From Betaproteobacteria bacterium (lineage in GTDB: Bacteria > Pseudomonadota > Gammaproteobacteria > Burkholderiales > Burkholderiaceae_C), in assembly GCA_947453725.1 (NCBI GenBank), contig CANGHH010000001.1, positions 434,001-498,000 of the forward strand: a stretch of DNA of 64,000 bases, read 5' to 3'. The notes below the pieces were generated by a model. It had not been told where the DNA came from. It saw only the letters and a program-made list of their open reading frames with translations, and searched no databases. The stretch's first letter is position 1; each line of letters starts with the position of its first letter. Below, piece by piece: positions 17,704-27,517 of this stretch. The translations under genes were made by a program, and so were the position numbers.

Positions 17704-19223
17704 ATCCGCCGCGCATCGCCTTCCGCGTCGACGCCACGCCGGCCATCGGCCACGGCCACCTCAAACGCTGCCTCGCGCTGGCGCTGGCGCTGCGCGCGCA
17801 GGGTGCCGAGATCGCCTTCGCCGGGCGCTGGCTGGGCGGTGCCGCGGGCGGCACGGTGGCCGACATCCTGGCCGCCGAGGACATCCCCGGCTGCGCCGTG
17901 CCGATGGGTGACGCCGGTCCCGAGGCCGACGCCTCGCTGTGCGTGGCCCGGCTGCCGTGGCAGCCCGACGCCGTCGTCGTCGACCACTACGCGCTGGACC
18001 GCCGCTGGCACGCCGGGATGCGCGCCGCCACCGGCGCGCGCATCGTCGCCATCGACGACCTGGCCGACCGCGCGCTGGCGCCCGATCTGCTGATCGACCC
18101 CAACCCGGCGCCCGGTCCGGATGGCGACCACGCCGCCAAGTACGCCCGCGTGCTGCCGGCCGGCGTGCCGATCTGCGGCGGACCGGCCTACGCCTTGCTG
18201 GATGCCGCCTACGCCGGCCACGCGCTGGCGCCGCAGCGTGCACAGGTGGCAACCATCACCCTCTTCCTGGGCGGCACCGACCCGCAGCAGCACAGCGCCT
18301 GGGCGCTGCGCGTGCTGCGCCAGGACGTCGGCTGGACCGGCGCGGTGCGCATCGCCAGCACCTCGGGCCATCTGCACCTGGACCGCCTGCGCGCCGCGGC
18401 GGCGGCGGCCGGTGCCGTGCTGCTGCTCGACCAGGCCAATCTGGCCGACTTCCACGCCAGCAGCGATCTGCAGATCGGCGCCGGCGGCGGTGCGCTGTGG
18501 GAACGCTGCTGCCTCGGCCTGCCGACCGTCGCCCTGATCTGCGCCGACAACCAGCGGCTGTCGGTGCCCCACGCGGCGGCCGCGGGCGCGGTGATCGGGG
18601 TGGACGCCATCGGCCAGACCGCGGCCCAGGCCGCTGCGCTGGCCGAAGCGCTGCGCGAGCTGATCGCCAGCCCGGCGCGTCGGCAGGCCCTGCGCGAGCG
18701 CGGGCTGGCCCTGGTCGACGGGCAGGGCGCGCCGCGCGCCGCCGCCGCGGTGCTCGGCCTGCTGCGCCAGCCGCCGGTGGCTGCCACGCTGAGCCTGCGG
18801 CCGGCGGCGCTGACCGACGCTGGCCTGCTGCTGGCCTGGCGCAATGACGAGCAGACGCGCGCCGCCAGCCACCACAGCGAGCCGGTGCGCTGGGACGCCC
18901 ACCTCGACTGGCTGCGCCGCAGCCTGGCCGATCCCTTGCGCCGGCTGTGGATTGCCTGCCGCGGCAACCAGCCGGTGGGCACGGTGCGCGCCGATGGCCC
19001 TTGCGACGGCGGTCCGACGATGCTGTCGTGGACGGTGGCCCCTGACCAGCGCGGCAGCGGCGTCGGCCGGGCGATGGTGCAGCTGGCGGCTCAGAGCCTG
19101 AGCGGGCCGCTGCATGCCGAGGTCAAGGCCGGCAACGCCGCTTCGGCGCGCATTGCCGAAGCCGCCGGGCTGCACTGCGCCGAGCGCGTCGGCGACACGC
19201 TGCACTTCCGCCGTCCCGCCTAG
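17700..19223 (+). CDS. pseG: Fused UDP-2,4-diacetamido-2,4,6-trideoxy-beta-L-altropyranose hydrolase and N-acetyltransferase (PseG-PseH)
   Basis: A 507-residue two-domain protein. Residues 1 to about 350 are PseG, a GT-B-fold hydrolase removing UDP; IGHGHLKRCLALA at the N-terminus carries the family GHxxR motif (H20), and GAGGGALWERCCLGLP lies in the second lobe. Residues 364-507 are a GNAT acetyltransferase matching PseH, which acetylates the 4-amino group before hydrolysis, with the acetyl-CoA motif QRGSGVGRAM near residue 450. Here the two consecutive enzymes are one polypeptide. The predicted activity order is PseC, PseH, PseG. No pseI (pseudaminic acid synthase) follows; the gene is convergent with the DUF1501 gene 21 bases away. 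Confidence 0.9.
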   Translation: MNPPRIAFRVDATPAIGHGHLKRCLALALALRAQGAEIAFAGRWLGGAAGGTVADILAAEDIPGCAVPMGDAGPEADASLCVARLPWQPDAVVVDHYALDRRWHAGMRAATGARIVAIDDLADRALAPDLLIDPNPAPGPDGDHAAKYARVLPAGVPICGGPAYALLDAAYAGHALAPQRAQVATITLFLGGTDPQQHSAWALRVLRQDVGWTGAVRIASTSGHLHLDRLRAAAAAAGAVLLLDQANLADFHASSDLQIGAGGGALWERCCLGLPTVALICADNQRLSVPHAAAAGAVIGVDAIGQTAAQAAALAEALRELIASPARRQALRERGLALVDGQGAPRAAAAVLGLLRQPPVAATLSLRPAALTDAGLLLAWRNDEQTRAASHHSEPVRWDAHLDWLRRSLADPLRRLWIACRGNQPVGTVRADGPCDGGPTMLSWTVAPDQRGSGVGRAMVQLAAQSLSGPLHAEVKAGNAASARIAEAAGLHCAERVGDTLHFRRPA

Positions 19224-19244
19224 CTGCGCAGCGCCGCCGGGCTT

Positions 19245-20462
19245 TCAAGCCCTCAACAGGTCCAGTTTCGCCAGGCCGGCGCTGCCCGGCAGCACGCTGT
19301 GGTCCAGCGCCGCGCGCGGCACGCGCAGGTGGTCGGCCAGCACGCTGCGCACGACGGCGCGCAGGTCGGTCGTGATGCGCAGGTCGCGGCCCTCGAAGCG
19401 GTCTTTCTTCGCCAGGCCGGGCCAGTCGGCGATGACCCGGCCGCCGTGCACCGCACCGCCGAGCACGAAGGCCGCGCCGCCGGTGCCGTGGTCGGCGCCG
19501 GCGTTGCCGTTGACGGCCACCTCGCGGCCGAATTCGGTCGCCACCAGCACCACGCTGCGCTTCCACAGGCCGCCCGGCAGCAAACCTTCGCGCAGCGCCG
19601 CCAGCGTGGCGTCCAGCGTGCGCAGGTTGTTCGACAGCGCGCCGTTGGCGTTGGCCGCATTGACGTGGCTGTCCCAGCCGCCCATCTCCAGCACCGCCAC
19701 CTGCGAGCCGTGCTGCAGGAATTCGGCGGCCTTGCTGGCCAGGCCGACCGCGGCCTTGCGACCGGCCTGGTTGCCACCGCCGCCAGCACCGCCCATGGCT
19801 GGCGGGTTCGCGCCCATGCCCGGCTCCTCGCGCAGGCCGCGTGCACGGGCCAGGGCCTGCGCCAGCGCCGGGTCGTTGCGGTACATCGCTTCCAGCCGCG
19901 CCACCAGGTCGGCCGACGGGTCGGGCAGCGCCGACGGCGCCCAGGTGTCGACTTCGGTGGGCCCGCGCAGCACCAGCGGCACGGCGGTTTCCAGCGCCAC
20001 CGCCTTGAGCCCGCCGGCCGTGCCGCCGGGCCCATCCGACGCGGCTGCCAGCGCACGGCCCAGCCAGCCGGTGGCCAGCTCGTGCGGCTGGCTGCCACCG
20101 CTTTCCAGCACCTGCTGCGCGTCGAAGTGCGAACGCTCGCGATAGGGCAGGCCGGTGGCCTGGACAACGGCCAGCTCACCCTGGCCGTACATCGCGTGCA
20201 GCTGCGGCAGCAGCGGGTTCAGCGCGAAGCTGTTGTCCAGCTTCAGCGGCGTGCCGTCGAACAGCGCCAGCGGGCCGCGCGCGCCCGCGAAGCTCGGGTC
20301 GCCGACCGGCGGCACGGCGATCAGGCCGTCCATGCCGCCGCGCAGGATCAGGAAGACAAAGCGGGGTGCCGCCGGGTGGGCGGCGGCCGGCGCGGCGGCC
20401 AGGCCCAGACCGGTGAAGGGCGCCAGCGCAGCGCCCAGGAGCAAGTGGCGGCGAGCGGTCAT
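19245..20462 (-). CDS. DUF1501 family protein (Tat-exported)
   Basis: A 405-residue member of the DUF1501 (sulfatase-like fold) family. The N-terminus TARRHLLLGAALAPFTGLGLA is a twin-arginine signal. Family motifs are FVFLILRGGMDGL just after the signal and the C-terminal DHGTGGAAFVLGGAVHGG, equivalent to the metal-site region of alkaline phosphatase-like enzymes. It follows the DUF1800 gene by 18 bases, the usual pairing of these two families. The function of the pair is not established. Confidence 0.88.
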   Translation of the reverse strand: MTARRHLLLGAALAPFTGLGLAAAPAAAHPAAPRFVFLILRGGMDGLIAVPPVGDPSFAGARGPLALFDGTPLKLDNSFALNPLLPQLHAMYGQGELAVVQATGLPYRERSHFDAQQVLESGGSQPHELATGWLGRALAAASDGPGGTAGGLKAVALETAVPLVLRGPTEVDTWAPSALPDPSADLVARLEAMYRNDPALAQALARARGLREEPGMGANPPAMGGAGGGGNQAGRKAAVGLASKAAEFLQHGSQVAVLEMGGWDSHVNAANANGALSNNLRTLDATLAALREGLLPGGLWKRSVVLVATEFGREVAVNGNAGADHGTGGAAFVLGGAVHGGRVIADWPGLAKKDRFEGRDLRITTDLRAVVRSVLADHLRVPRAALDHSVLPGSAGLAKLDLLRA

Positions 20463-20480
20463 GTCGAGGTCTCTGCGGTT

Positions 20481-21953
20481 TCAGCGGCGCTGGAATTCGG
20501 GTGCCAGCAGCAGGAGCGTCAGCGCCTGCGGGCCATCGGCGGCGCGGGCGATCTGGCGGGCGGTGTCGTCGTTCAGCAGCGGGCCCAGGCTGGCCAGCGC
20601 CAGCGCGCGGGCGTCGCTGCGGCGGCCCACGCGGTCGGCCACGCGGGTGGCCCATTCGACGCGCTTCCAGACGGCGTCGGGGCCCAGCCATTCTTCGGCG
20701 CGATCGGGCCAGCCGGCCGGCGAGGGCGCGGCCTGCACGCGCTGGCCCAGCGCGCCGATGCCGCCGTCGGCCAGCCGCGCAAAGGCGGCTTCGCCCAGCT
20801 GCAGCAGGCGGGCGCTGCTGACGACAAATTCTTCGGGCGACTTCAACTTGGCCGGCTGCGGCGCCCAGGCTTCGGGGGCTTCGATCAGCGCGCGGTACAC
20901 GCTGGGCAGGTCGCCGCCGCTGCGCTGCCAGGCGGCCACCAGCCGGGCCACCAGCGCCGGTGCCGGCTCGTCGGCGACGAAATGCCGTGCCAGCTTGCTG
21001 CAGACGAAACGCGCCGTCGACGGGTGCTGCGCCAGGTCGTGCAGCACGGCGTCGAGCGCCTCGGGGCCTGCGGCGTAGGTCTTGCCGATGACAGTCTTGC
21101 TGCCCGGCTGGTGCCAGGCGGCTTCGAAGCGCGTCGTGGCCGTGCCGGCCGGTGCGGCCACGAGCTGCAGCAGGGGCACCCGCCAGCCGGTCAGCAGGCG
21201 GGCGAACTCGGTCACGTCGGCCTGCGTGTAGCCGCCCCAACCGCCGTAGGCCGATCCGCCACCGGCCACGCCCAGCGTATGCAGTTCCAGCACCTCGCGC
21301 GCCAGGTTCTCGTTCAGGCCGCGCGGGATCAGCGGGTTGTCGGCGGTCGCGCGGTCGGCGCGACGCCGCACCAGCGGCGAATCGGGGCCGGCTGAGCGGT
21401 CGTTGTCCAGGTAGCGCAGCATGCCGGCGTGGTGGGTGGACGCCTTCAGCAGGGTTTCGAAGCTGCCGGCGATGTGCGGCCGTATGGCTTCGCGTTCGAA
21501 GGCGCCGACGATGCCGCGCGCGCTGGCCTTGGCCAGCGAGACCGTGAAGTGGTTGGCCCAGAACAGGGCCAGCCTCTCGTTGAAGGGCCGGCTGCTCAGC
21601 ACCGCGGTGCTCAGGCGGGCGCGCACGTCGGCCTGCACCAGACTTCTGAAATGCTCGGCGAAGGTCTGCTCGGTGCTGGCGTTCATCGCCGGGCCCTCGG
21701 GCCCCGCAGCGCTGGCGGCCGCGGCGGCCGGCGGGCCTTCCCGCTGCAGCCGCTGGATGAACTGGGCGTAGCGCTTGAGCCCTTCAGCGCCGCTGGCCAG
21801 GCCTTCGCCACGCTGCGCTTCGGCCGGGCCGATCTGCGCCTGCAGCCAGCCGGCGGGGTCGTCGCCCACGGTGACCAGGCTGGCCTCGCCCAGCCCGAAA
21901 CGGTGGGCGGCCAGGGCCGCCAGCTCGGTCCTGCGGTTCACGGGTGTTGCCAT
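20481..21953 (-). CDS. DUF1800 family protein
   Basis: A 490-residue protein of the DUF1800 family, mostly helical. Recognisable elements are AALAAHRFGLGEA at the N-terminus, RLALFWANHFTVS, NENLAREVLELHTLGVAGG and FARLLTGWRV in the middle. No signal peptide or membrane segment is clear. The ATG at 21953 is preferred to a TTG 18 bases upstream. It is the first gene of the pair with the DUF1501 gene and lies head-to-tail after tolC (stop at 22011) on the same strand. Confidence 0.86.
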   Translation of the reverse strand: MATPVNRRTELAALAAHRFGLGEASLVTVGDDPAGWLQAQIGPAEAQRGEGLASGAEGLKRYAQFIQRLQREGPPAAAAASAAGPEGPAMNASTEQTFAEHFRSLVQADVRARLSTAVLSSRPFNERLALFWANHFTVSLAKASARGIVGAFEREAIRPHIAGSFETLLKASTHHAGMLRYLDNDRSAGPDSPLVRRRADRATADNPLIPRGLNENLAREVLELHTLGVAGGGSAYGGWGGYTQADVTEFARLLTGWRVPLLQLVAAPAGTATTRFEAAWHQPGSKTVIGKTYAAGPEALDAVLHDLAQHPSTARFVCSKLARHFVADEPAPALVARLVAAWQRSGGDLPSVYRALIEAPEAWAPQPAKLKSPEEFVVSSARLLQLGEAAFARLADGGIGALGQRVQAAPSPAGWPDRAEEWLGPDAVWKRVEWATRVADRVGRRSDARALALASLGPLLNDDTARQIARAADGPQALTLLLLAPEFQRR

Positions 21954-22010
21954 GGCCGCAGTGTTGCGCAAGCCGGCCTGGCGCGGCAGCGCTGCCGCGT
22001 TAAGTTGTGT

Positions 22011-23363
22011 TTACTTGGCCAGCAGGCTGTTCACGGCGGCCACGTCGGCGGCCGTCACCTGGCCCGCTGCCTGGCGCAGCTTCAGGCTGCCGACCAGCAC
22101 GTCGTAGCGCGCCTTGGCCAGATCGCGCTGGGTGGTGAAGAGCTGGGTCTGCGCGTTCAGCACGTCGAGGTTGACGCGCACGCCCACCTTGTAGCCCAGC
22201 TGGGTGGCTTCCAGCGCCAGCTTGGACGAACTTTCGGCCGCTTCGAGGGCTTTCACCTGGGCCAGGCCCGACTGCACGTTGAAGAAGGCCACCCGGGTAC
22301 CCTGGGTCACGCCGCGGCGGGCGGCTTCCAGATCGAAGCGCGCCTTCTGCTCCAGCGCCAGGGTTTCCTTGATGCGGCTTTCCAGGTTGCCGCCGGTGTA
22401 CAGCGGCATGTTCAGCACCAGGCCCAGCGTGGCCGACTTGGTGGTGCCCGGCAGGCTGACGCCCAGGCCGTTGCTGTAGGTCGCGCCGGCGGTGCCGACT
22501 GCGTCGACCGTGGGCATCTTGGCCGCGCGGGCCTTGTCGATTTCCAGCTGCGCCACCTCCAGCGACAGGCGCGACTTGCGGATCGACGGGTGCTCGGTGT
22601 CGGCCTTGCTGACCCAGGCTTCGGGTTCGGCCGGCACGGTGGCCGGCAGCACCACCGGCGTGTTCAGCGGCCGCGGCGTCACGTTGATCTGCCCAACCAG
22701 CTGGTCGAGCGTGATGCGTTTGGTGCGCAGGTCGTTCTCGGCGGCGATTTCCTGCGCCGTCGCCAGGTCGAACTTGGCCTGCGCTTCCCGCGTGTCGGTG
22801 ATGGTGGCGGTGCCGACTTCGAAGTTGCGCTTGGCCGAGGCCAGTTGCTCGGTGATCGCCGCCTTGTTGGCACGCGTGGTGCCCAGCGCGTCCTGCGAGG
22901 CCAGCACGTCGAAGTAGGCCTGCGAGACCCGGATCACCAGGTCCTGCTCGGCGGCTTCGAGATCGGTCTGGGCCACCAGCAGGGCCTTGCGCGCCTGGTT
23001 GATGTTGACGCCGTTGGTCCGGTTGAACAGCGCGTAGGTCCCGGTGGCCGTGGCGCCCAGGCCGTTGGTGCCGCCGCTCCCGAGCTTGGGCAGGTCGAGC
23101 TGGTTGCGCGTGGCGTTGGAGCGCAGCGAGGCCTGCGGGTTGGCCACCGCTTCGGCCTGGTCGGCCTTGAACTGCGCCGACTCGGCTTGCGTGCGAGCGG
23201 CCAGGTAGGTGGCGTCATAGGCGCGGGCGGCCTCGTACAAGGTCTGCAGGTTCTGCGCCGACGCCAGGCCGGGCAGGGCCAGCAGGGCGGCGGCAGCCAG
23301 GGCGCTCAGCGCGGACGCGACAAGGCCGGCGGGTTGCTGTGAGCGGGAGGACATCGGACGCAT
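22011..23363 (-). CDS. tolC: TolC family outer-membrane channel protein
   Basis: A 450-residue outer-membrane factor. The signal (SALAAAALLALPGLASA) is followed by NLQTLYEAARAYDATYLAARTQ, the hallmark mature N-terminus of TolC, and two structural repeats each with a beta strand and long helices (LFNRTNGVNINQARKAL, LNMPLYTGGNLESRIKETL). AAGGAA sits 5 bases before the ATG. It comes last in a same-strand run with the TetR, adaptor, pump and methyltransferase genes, and is the likely outer-membrane partner of that RND pump, although a 169-base gap separates it from the methyltransferase. Confidence 0.9.
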   Translation of the reverse strand: MRPMSSRSQQPAGLVASALSALAAAALLALPGLASAQNLQTLYEAARAYDATYLAARTQAESAQFKADQAEAVANPQASLRSNATRNQLDLPKLGSGGTNGLGATATGTYALFNRTNGVNINQARKALLVAQTDLEAAEQDLVIRVSQAYFDVLASQDALGTTRANKAAITEQLASAKRNFEVGTATITDTREAQAKFDLATAQEIAAENDLRTKRITLDQLVGQINVTPRPLNTPVVLPATVPAEPEAWVSKADTEHPSIRKSRLSLEVAQLEIDKARAAKMPTVDAVGTAGATYSNGLGVSLPGTTKSATLGLVLNMPLYTGGNLESRIKETLALEQKARFDLEAARRGVTQGTRVAFFNVQSGLAQVKALEAAESSSKLALEATQLGYKVGVRVNLDVLNAQTQLFTTQRDLAKARYDVLVGSLKLRQAAGQVTAADVAAVNSLLAK

Positions 23364-23532
23364 GCGGTTTCCTTGAGGGTGTTCAGTGGCGCAGCCGACA
23401 CGGGCCGTCCAGCTGCAGGGTTATAGCGGCGGGCCTGGCTGCGGTGCGGCGGCGATGCGATGGCCTGCTGCTGGCGGGTGCCCACGGGTTGGCAGGCGCG
23501 ACCGGCTGCATCGGCAAGTCGGCCATCGGCGT

Positions 23533-24225
23533 TCAGAAGTGGAAGCGGCTGGGTTCGCCGAAGCCCTCCAGGCGCGGCGCCACGGTGTCGAACAGATCGG
23601 TCTGGCTCCAGGCGGCTTCGCCGGCTCGGGAGTAGAGCCGGGCCTGCATCACGGGCTCGTTGCCGACCACGGCGGCCAGCCGGCCGCCGACTTTCAGCTG
23701 CGCCAGCAGGGCCGGGGGCACCTCGGCCACCGAGCCCGACAGCAGGATCACGTCGAACGGCTCCTCGGCCGGCAGGCCGCGCGAGCCCGCTTCGGCGCTG
23801 ACGTCGAGCACGGTGACGTTGGCCACGCCGTTGCGCGCCAGGCTGGCCCGCGCCATCGCGGCCAGCGCCGGGCGGCATTCCAGGCTGAAGACCCACTGCC
23901 CGCGGTGTGCCAGCAGGGCGGCCATGAAACCCGAACCGGTGCCGATCTCCAGCACCTTCTCGTGGCGCTGGACCTGCAGTTCCTGCAGCAGACGGGCTTC
24001 GACCTTGGGTTCGAGCATGCAGGCGGCGTCGGCCGCGGTCGCGGTGCCGTCCGTCGCCTTTTCCAGCGGCACCTGGGTGTCGACGAAGGCCAGCCCGCGC
24101 AGCGCCGGCGGCAGGAAGTCTTCGCGCCGCACGGTGGCCAGCAGCGACAGCACGGACTGGTCGAGCACATCCCACGGGCGGATCTGCTGCTCGATCATGT
24201 TGAAGCGGGCGATTTCGGTGTTCAT
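23533..24225 (-). CDS. pcm: Protein-L-isoaspartate O-methyltransferase family protein
   Basis: A 230-residue SAM-dependent methyltransferase of the PCMT family. It has the SAM motif VLEIGTGSGFMAALLA, preceded by ARLLQELQVQ, with FDVILLSGSV (motif II) and an IEQQIRPWDVLD N-terminus. True Pcm repairs L-isoaspartyl residues. This member belongs to the divergent class common in Burkholderiales, next to tolC, whose substrate is less certain. It lies 51 bases after the RND pump stop. Confidence 0.8.
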   Translation of the reverse strand: MNTEIARFNMIEQQIRPWDVLDQSVLSLLATVRREDFLPPALRGLAFVDTQVPLEKATDGTATAADAACMLEPKVEARLLQELQVQRHEKVLEIGTGSGFMAALLAHRGQWVFSLECRPALAAMARASLARNGVANVTVLDVSAEAGSRGLPAEEPFDVILLSGSVAEVPPALLAQLKVGGRLAAVVGNEPVMQARLYSRAGEAAWSQTDLFDTVAPRLEGFGEPSRFHF

Positions 24226-24276
24226 GGCGCGATGTTCGGCTGGGGGGTGAGCGAAGAATTCTAGGCGGCGACCTGC

Positions 24277-27200
24277 TCAGTCGCCGGACACCGCCGGGGC
24301 GACGCTGGCCGCCACCACAGGGCCCGGCACAGAGCCCGGCACCGGGGGCGGTTTCAGGAAGCGGCGGCGGCCCCAGGCGGCCAGGTCGTCGAGCCAGCAG
24401 TAGACCACCGGCACCACCACCAGCGTCAGCAGCGACGAGGTGATGACGCCGCCGATGACGGCCTGGCCCATCGGTGCACGCTGCTCGGAGCCTTCGGTCA
24501 GCGCGAAGGCCAGCGGCACCATGCCGAAGACCATCGCCAGCGTCGTCATCAGGATCGGCCGCAGCCGCACGCGGGCGGCTTCGAGCAGGGCGGCGCTGCG
24601 CGCCATCCCTTGTTCCCGCATCCGGATCGCGAAGTCCACCAACAGGATCGCGTTCTTGGTCACCAGCCCCATCAGCATCACCACGCCGATGATGGAGAAC
24701 ATGTTCAGCGTGCTGCGGAACAGCAGCAGCGCGCCGACCACGCCGATCAGCGTCAGCGGCAGGCTGCTCATCAGCGCCAGCGGCTGCAGGAAGCTCTTGA
24801 ACTGGCTGGCCAGGATCATGTAGATGAAGACCACCGCCAGCGCCAGCGCGCCGACCGCGTAGCCGAAGGACTCGTTCATGTTCTTCGTCGAGCCGCCGAA
24901 CACATAGCGGTAGCCGGGCGGCCAGGCGATGCTGTCCAGCGCGGTCTTGATGTCGGTGGTGACCTCGCCAGTGCTGCGGCGCAGCGGGTTGGCGTCGATG
25001 TTGATTTCGCGGCTCATGTCGCGGCGGTTGATCTGGTTCGGTCCCGTCGATGGCGTGACATCGGCCACCTGCGACAGGCGCACCACCTTGGCCGTGCCGT
25101 CGGTGTTGCTGCCGATGACCAGCGGCAGGCCGCTGAGGTCGGCCATCGCGTCGCGGCTGTCGGGCCCCAGGCGCACCCGCACGTCGTAGTTCTCGCCGTC
25201 ACTGGCGCGCCAGTTGCCCACCGAGACACCGGCCAGCAGCGTGCGCAGCGTGGTCGCCAGCGTGTTGACGTTGAGTCCGAGGTCGGCGGTGGCGTCGCGC
25301 TTCACGTCGATGGCGATGGTCGGCTTGTCGGCCTTCAGCGAGCTGTCCAGGTCGACCAGGCCGGGGATCGCGTTCAGCTTGGCGAAGATCTGGTTCGACA
25401 GCCGGTTCAGCTCGCCCAGGTCGGGGCCCTGCACGCTGAAGACGATGCTCTTGCTGCCGCCCAGGTCGGTGGCGCCGATGTTGGTGACGGTGATGCCCGG
25501 GATGCGCGCCAGCCGCTCGCGCATGGGCGTGACCAGGTCGGCCACGCTGCGCTGGCGGTTCTTGCGATCGACCAGGCGCACGTAGAGGCTGCCGTAGATC
25601 TTGCCGGCCGCGAAGCCGCTGTTGATGGTGGCCACGGTATGGCGCACCTCGGGGAATTCATGCAGCGCGGCGTCGATCTGGCGGGCCCGCATTTCCGTCA
25701 CTTCCAGCGAGGAGCCGACGGGCGTGTAGAAGTTGACCTGGGTCTCGCTGAAGTCGGCCTTGGGCGTGAATTCCTTGCCCACGCCGCCCAGCAGGAACAT
25801 CGCCAGCACGAACGTGCCGAGTGCCGCCAGCACGGTCTTGATCTGGTGCTGCAGCGCCCAGCCGAGGAGCTTCTGGTAGCCGTCGGACAGCGTCTCGGTG
25901 AGGCGGTCGAACCAGCCGGTCACGCGGCCGAACGTCTTGTCGTAGAGCGTGACCGGCGGTCCCTGGTGGTGGCCGTGGGCCTGCGGGTCGTGCCACACGC
26001 TGGACAGCATCGGGTCGAGCGTGAAGCTGACGAACATGCTGATCAGCACCGCCGCGCAGATGGTGATGCCGAACTCGTGGAAGAACTTGCCGACGATGCC
26101 GCCCATGAAGCCGATCGGCAGGAAGACGGCCACGATGGACAGCGTGGTGGCCAGCACGGCCAGGCCGATCTCGTTGGTGCCGTCCAGCGCCGCGTCGTGC
26201 GCGGACTTGCCCATCTGCACGTGGCGCACGATGTTCTCGCGCACGACGATGGCGTCGTCGATCAGCAGGCCCACGCACAGACTCAGCGCCATCAGCGTGA
26301 TGGTGTTGATCGTGAAGCCGAAGAGGTACATGAACAGGAAGGTGCCGATCAGCGAGATCGGCAGCGTCAGCCCGGTGATGACGGTGCTGCGCCAGCTGTT
26401 CAGGAACAGGAAGACGATCAGCACGGTCAGCGCTGCGCCTTCGATCAGCGTGCGCTGCACATTGGCCACGCTGACGCGGATGCTGCGCGAGTTGTCGCGG
26501 TTGATCTCGGTGCGCATGTTCGGCGGCGTGACGGCCTTGGCCGCGGCCAGTGCCTCGGTCAGGCCGTCGACCACGGCGATGGTGTTTTCGCCCTGGCTCT
26601 TCTGCACGCTGAGCAGCACCGTGCGCTGGCCGTTGTACAGCGCCAGGCTTTCCATTTCCTGCGGGCCGTCGACGATATCGGCCACCTGCCACAGCTTGAC
26701 CACGCTGCCACCGGCACTGCCGGCGGTGCCGGTCGCGGTCGGCGCCACGCCCTTGCGCGCGACCACGATGTCGCGGAAGTCCAGTGGCGTCTTCAGCCGG
26801 GCGTTGATCTGCACCACGCGGTCCTGTTCGCGCGAACGGATGTTGCCCAGCGGCAGCTCCTGGTTCTCGCTGCGGATGGCCGCGGTGACTTGGTCGGTGC
26901 TGATGCCCAGCGCCTCCATCGCCTGCGGCTTCAGGTAGACGTTGATCTGCCTGTCGACGCCACCGACGACGCTGACGGCACCGACGCCGCGGACGTTTTC
27001 CAGCTTCTTCAGCAGGACCTGGTTGGCCCAGGTCGTCAGTTCCTGCGGGCTGGCGGTCTGACCGTCGGCGGCCAGCACGGCGATGTTGAAGATCGGCTGC
27101 GCCGCCGGGTCGAAACGCGAGATGCGCGGGTCTTTCACTTCGTCGCGCAGCAGCGGGCGCATCAGCGCCACCTTCTCGCGCACGTCGTCGGCGGCCTTGC

Positions 27201-27504
27201 GGCCGTCGACGTCGAGGTTGAACTCGACGATGACCACCGAGGTGCCCTCGTAGGAGCGCGACGACAGCGCGCTGATGCCGGCCACCGTGTTGACGGCTTC
27301 CTCGACCTTGCGCGTGACCTCGGCCTCGACGATCTCGGGGCTGGCGCCGGGGTAGTCCATCGTCACCACGACGGTGGGGAAGTCGATGTTCGGGAACTGG
27401 TCCAGGCTCAGGCGCTGGTAGCTGAACAGCCCCAGCACGACGAAGGCCAGCATGACCATCACCGCCATCACCGGGTTGCTGATCGAGACGCGGGTGAACC
27501 ACAT
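24277..27504 (-). CDS. RND efflux transporter, HAE1-type inner-membrane permease
   Basis: A 1075-residue proton-driven drug exporter. The N-terminal cytoplasmic MWFTRVSISNPVMAVMVMLA and TM1 are followed by the porter domain, then TM4 with the proton-relay acidic pair in GLLIDDAIVVREN and the TM10 lysine in GLVTKNAILL. Twelve transmembrane helices are expected, with two large periplasmic loops. It follows the adaptor gene by 13 bases. Substrates cannot be read from sequence; the closest architecture is AcrB/MexB/MdtB-like. Confidence 0.94.
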   Translation of the reverse strand: MWFTRVSISNPVMAVMVMLAFVVLGLFSYQRLSLDQFPNIDFPTVVVTMDYPGASPEIVEAEVTRKVEEAVNTVAGISALSSRSYEGTSVVIVEFNLDVDGRKAADDVREKVALMRPLLRDEVKDPRISRFDPAAQPIFNIAVLAADGQTASPQELTTWANQVLLKKLENVRGVGAVSVVGGVDRQINVYLKPQAMEALGISTDQVTAAIRSENQELPLGNIRSREQDRVVQINARLKTPLDFRDIVVARKGVAPTATGTAGSAGGSVVKLWQVADIVDGPQEMESLALYNGQRTVLLSVQKSQGENTIAVVDGLTEALAAAKAVTPPNMRTEINRDNSRSIRVSVANVQRTLIEGAALTVLIVFLFLNSWRSTVITGLTLPISLIGTFLFMYLFGFTINTITLMALSLCVGLLIDDAIVVRENIVRHVQMGKSAHDAALDGTNEIGLAVLATTLSIVAVFLPIGFMGGIVGKFFHEFGITICAAVLISMFVSFTLDPMLSSVWHDPQAHGHHQGPPVTLYDKTFGRVTGWFDRLTETLSDGYQKLLGWALQHQIKTVLAALGTFVLAMFLLGGVGKEFTPKADFSETQVNFYTPVGSSLEVTEMRARQIDAALHEFPEVRHTVATINSGFAAGKIYGSLYVRLVDRKNRQRSVADLVTPMRERLARIPGITVTNIGATDLGGSKSIVFSVQGPDLGELNRLSNQIFAKLNAIPGLVDLDSSLKADKPTIAIDVKRDATADLGLNVNTLATTLRTLLAGVSVGNWRASDGENYDVRVRLGPDSRDAMADLSGLPLVIGSNTDGTAKVVRLSQVADVTPSTGPNQINRRDMSREINIDANPLRRSTGEVTTDIKTALDSIAWPPGYRYVFGGSTKNMNESFGYAVGALALAVVFIYMILASQFKSFLQPLALMSSLPLTLIGVVGALLLFRSTLNMFSIIGVVMLMGLVTKNAILLVDFAIRMREQGMARSAALLEAARVRLRPILMTTLAMVFGMVPLAFALTEGSEQRAPMGQAVIGGVITSSLLTLVVVPVVYCWLDDLAAWGRRRFLKPPPVPGSVPGPVVAASVAPAVSGD

Positions 27505-27517
27505 GGCGGCGGGCCTT

